Assembly (NCBI GenBank): GCA_963751395.1
Contig: CAVVUC010000004.1
Coordinates: forward strand, 744,001 to 808,000
Origin: CAVVUC01 sp963751395
Lineage (GTDB): Bacteria; Verrucomicrobiota; Verrucomicrobiia; Chthoniobacterales; Chthoniobacteraceae
Reading direction: 5' to 3'
Length of the DNA stretch: 64,000 bases
Part shown: one piece after another, positions 61,999 through 64,000 of the stretch
Layout: every line of letters begins with the position of its first letter
Numbering within the stretch: position 1 is the first letter of the stretch
The notes under the pieces: model-generated
The model's database searches: none
The model's input: the letters and a program-made list of their open reading frames with translations, nothing else
What the model was told of the DNA's origin: nothing
Translations under genes and position numbers: made by a program

Positions 61999-63045
61999 AT
62001 GGACGATCAACTAACCATTCACGAGCGAATCCTCGGCCTGCTCCTCGGCGGCGCGGTTGGGGATGCGATTGGTTTGCCAGCGGAGGGAATGTCCGCGGAG
62101 CGAATTGTTCGCAGGTGGCCGGGTGAGATGAGGCACCGTTTCGTGTTTGGTCGTGGCATGATTAGCGACGACACGGAGCACGCGGTGATGACGGCACAGG
62201 CTCTGATTTTTGCGGCTGGTGATGTGGAGGGATTCCGGCTTTCTCTCGCTTGGAAACTTCGCTGGTGGTTTCTCGGACTGCCTGCTGGCGTTGGACTGGC
62301 GACAGCGCGGGCGTGTGTGCGATTGTGGGCTGGCATTTCGGCAGAGCGGAGTGGTGTCCATTCGGCGGGGAACGGGCCAGTGATGCGGAGTGCCATCATT
62401 GGCGCGGCGCTGGCCGACGACGAAACCTGCCGCCGGGATTTCGTCCGGGCTTCGACGCGATTGACGCATGCCGATCCGCGGGCGGAAACCGCGGCGCTGG
62501 CTGTGGCCGAGGCCGCTGCCTGGATAATGCGCGGTGCAATGCCGGGGCACCTTCAAGAGCGCCTTCGCGTTTTGAGCGACGACGATGAATGGGGTCGCAT
62601 TTGCAAGCTGGTCGCTGATGGACTGAGCGACGGGCGAAGCGTGAGGCAGTTCGCGGCAGCACTCGGATTGAAATCGTCGGTCACTGGCTATGCGTTTCAC
62701 ACCGTTCCGGTCGCCTTGTTCGCGTGGTTGCGCCATCGCGGAAATTACCGCGAGACAATTCGGAGCGTGATTCAGTGTGGCGGGGACACTGACACGACCG
62801 CGGCCATCAGCGGTTCGCTCGCTGGCTGCGATGGTGGTTGCGAAATGATTCCAAGCGAGTGGCTGGACGGCTTGAAGGACTGGCCACGCTCCAAGGCATG
62901 GATTGGCCGCGTCGCGATCCGGCTCGGCCAGCGCGATGGGACGCGGCCTGTTCCCCTGTTTTGGCCGGGCCTCATTCCCCGGAATTTGTTTTTCCTGGCG
63001 GCCGTGCTGGTGCATGGTCTGCGCAGAGTTTTTCCACCGTATTAA
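61999..63045 (+). CDS. ADP-ribosylglycohydrolase (ARH/DraG family)
   Basis: 348 residues from ATG 61999; the open frame before it is ubiD-tail remnant. Family motifs: ILGLLLGGAVGDAIGLPAEG, ISDDTEHAVMTAQAL (metal-binding DDT), SAGNGPVMRSAIIG, THADPRAETAALAVAEAAAW, and IQCGGDTDTTAAISGSLAG with the second metal DxD. The protein removes ADP-ribose from arginine or other targets, or acts on free ADP-ribosylated products, in the cytoplasm. A hydrophobic C-terminal segment (NLFFLAAVLVHGLRRVF) is unusual for the family. The next gene starts 21 bases downstream. Confidence 0.85.
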   Translation: MDDQLTIHERILGLLLGGAVGDAIGLPAEGMSAERIVRRWPGEMRHRFVFGRGMISDDTEHAVMTAQALIFAAGDVEGFRLSLAWKLRWWFLGLPAGVGLATARACVRLWAGISAERSGVHSAGNGPVMRSAIIGAALADDETCRRDFVRASTRLTHADPRAETAALAVAEAAAWIMRGAMPGHLQERLRVLSDDDEWGRICKLVADGLSDGRSVRQFAAALGLKSSVTGYAFHTVPVALFAWLRHRGNYRETIRSVIQCGGDTDTTAAISGSLAGCDGGCEMIPSEWLDGLKDWPRSKAWIGRVAIRLGQRDGTRPVPLFWPGLIPRNLFFLAAVLVHGLRRVFPPY

Positions 63046-63066
63046 CCAACAGCAAAAGGACCTATC

Positions 63067-64000
63067 ATGCTCGGCATTCAATTCATCAAAGTGCAACCGA
63101 CGGTTTATCTGCTCCAGTATCGCAAGGGGCAGGTCGTGCGCGAGGGCATCGGGCTGTCGTTCTTCTACTACGCGCCAAACACGTCGCTTGTCGCCGTGCC
63201 ACTGGCGAGCGACAACGCGCCGTTCATCTTTGAGGAAGTCACCGCGGACTTCCAGGCCGTGACGCTTCAGGGACAAGTCACCTATCGCGTGGCCGACGCC
63301 AAGAAGCTCGCGGGGCTGATGAACTTTACGCTCAACGCGCACGGCCAGGGCTACGTCTCGGAAGACCCGCAGAAATTGCCGCAGCGTGTCATCAACGCGG
63401 TGAACGTGCTGGCGCGGGCGGAACTGCAAAAGCTGCCATTGCGCGAAGCCATCCGCGCATCGGATGCGCTGGTGCAGGCGGTGCGAAAGGGCTTGGCGGC
63501 ATCGGGTGAAGTGGCGCAGCTCGGCCTGGAGATCCTCGGGCTGAACATTCTCGCCATCAAGCCGACGCCGGAAACGGCGCGGGCGTTGGAAGCCGAGACG
63601 CGGGAGCAATTGCTGAAGGAAGCCGACGAGGCGATTTACGCCCGCAGGAATTCGGCGGTCGAACAGGAACGCGCGATCAAGGAAAACGAGTTGAACACGG
63701 AGATTGCCGTCGAGGCCAAGAAGCGGCAAATCCGCGAAACGCAGATGGACGCGGAGCGCGCCGTGCAGGAGAAGCAGCACCAAATCACGCAGGCCGACAT
63801 GGCGGCGAAAGTGTTGCTCGAAGACCAGCGCAAGGCGCTCGTTGAGCTCGCGGCCACCAATGCGAAAACCGAGGCGGATGCGCGGGCCTACGCCGTCTCG
63901 ACTTCGATGCAAGCCATCAGCACTGTGGACGCGCGCGTGTTGCAAGCGCTCGCCAGTGTTGGCATGAAGCCCGAACAGTTGATTGCCGTGGCGTTCCAGG
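63067..64000 (+). CDS. SPFH/band-7 domain protein, cut by window edge
   Basis: At least 311 residues with no stop before the window end. Start MLGIQFIKVQPTVYLLQYRKGQVVREGIGLSFFYYAPNTSLVAVPL is the SPFH opening; it continues ITYR-like VTYRVADAKKLAGLMNF, VNVLARAELQKLPLREAI, and GLEILGLNILAIKPTPETARALEAETREQLLKEADEAIYARR. A long coiled-coil follows (about 185-275; EKQHQITQADMAAKVLLE). No N-terminal membrane helix is seen. Such proteins form ring scaffolds at membranes. It probably lies in one transcript with the glycohydrolase. Confidence 0.85.
   Translation, partial: MLGIQFIKVQPTVYLLQYRKGQVVREGIGLSFFYYAPNTSLVAVPLASDNAPFIFEEVTADFQAVTLQGQVTYRVADAKKLAGLMNFTLNAHGQGYVSEDPQKLPQRVINAVNVLARAELQKLPLREAIRASDALVQAVRKGLAASGEVAQLGLEILGLNILAIKPTPETARALEAETREQLLKEADEAIYARRNSAVEQERAIKENELNTEIAVEAKKRQIRETQMDAERAVQEKQHQITQADMAAKVLLEDQRKALVELAATNAKTEADARAYAVSTSMQAISTVDARVLQALASVGMKPEQLIAVAFQ

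Overview
The window looks like a piece of a chromosome from a Verrucomicrobiota bacterium or a close relative (GC-rich). The support is indirect: an EboB-type TatD hydrolase, a sigma factor followed by a Ser/Thr kinase with PEGA and sulfatase-modifying-factor domains, secreted multidomain glycosidases, a glycosidase locus without SusC/SusD, a C-terminal exported-protein tail of the verrucomicrobial style, A/C-rich leaders without Shine-Dalgarno sequences, and REP-like repeats with an IS200-like transposase. No rRNA, tRNA or CRISPR array was seen. Both ends cut genes: priA on the left and an SPFH protein on the right.

Layout. 1-7 kb: priA (partial), a lytic transglycosylase, a secreted subtilase-like protein, a CAP-domain protein, a small protein plus an eboB-like hydrolase. 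4.6-12.9 kb: penicillin-binding protein 1C coupled to a 1933-residue alpha-2-macroglobulin, the classic periplasmic defence and repair pair. 12.9-17.3 kb: sigma factor, large membrane kinase, DUF4126 protein. 17.5-20.1 kb: a compact type II restriction-modification island (C5 methyltransferase, DUF4928 protein, Vsr), abutting the 3' end of a phage capsid gene at 20.1-20.5 kb. 20.5-25.6 kb: nth, a large TPR protein, a nucleoside phosphorylase-like gene. 25.6-37.4 kb: a carbohydrate locus (beta-helix protein, MFS transporter, GH2, two further glycosidase-like proteins, a URO-D-family protein), very tightly packed and with two tiny coupled ORFs. 37.5-43.4 kb: a small exported protein, then an RND efflux system (adaptor, pump, outer-membrane-type protein). 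43.5-47.2 kb: a secreted GH clan A protein with discoidin and two PA14 domains. 47.3-50.7 kb: UbiA-like protein, prolyl-tRNA synthetase, thioredoxin-like protein, Pur-type nucleic-acid-binding protein. 50.7-57.5 kb: a minus-strand signalling cluster of one TPR protein, two histidine kinases and four receiver proteins, most joined by 4-bp ATGA overlaps. 57.6-62 kb: ubiD interrupted by a heptamer repeat, then a plastic region with a REP-like/RAYT array, a PaaX remnant, a VapBC toxin-antitoxin pair and a second ubiD tail. 62-64 kb: ADP-ribosylglycohydrolase and an SPFH protein.

Two patterns cut across the window. (1) GH2, the RND pump, prolyl-tRNA synthetase and a receiver gene are full length only if several single-base frameshifts are repaired; by my reading nearly all the lesions are +1 insertions. 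As an essential gene is affected, local sequence error is the simplest explanation, though the clustering is odd. (2) The 59.3-60.5 kb segment holds two large composite inverted repeats and a third half-unit around an IS200-like (REP-associated) tyrosine transposase. This is the best candidate for an under-described element system here.
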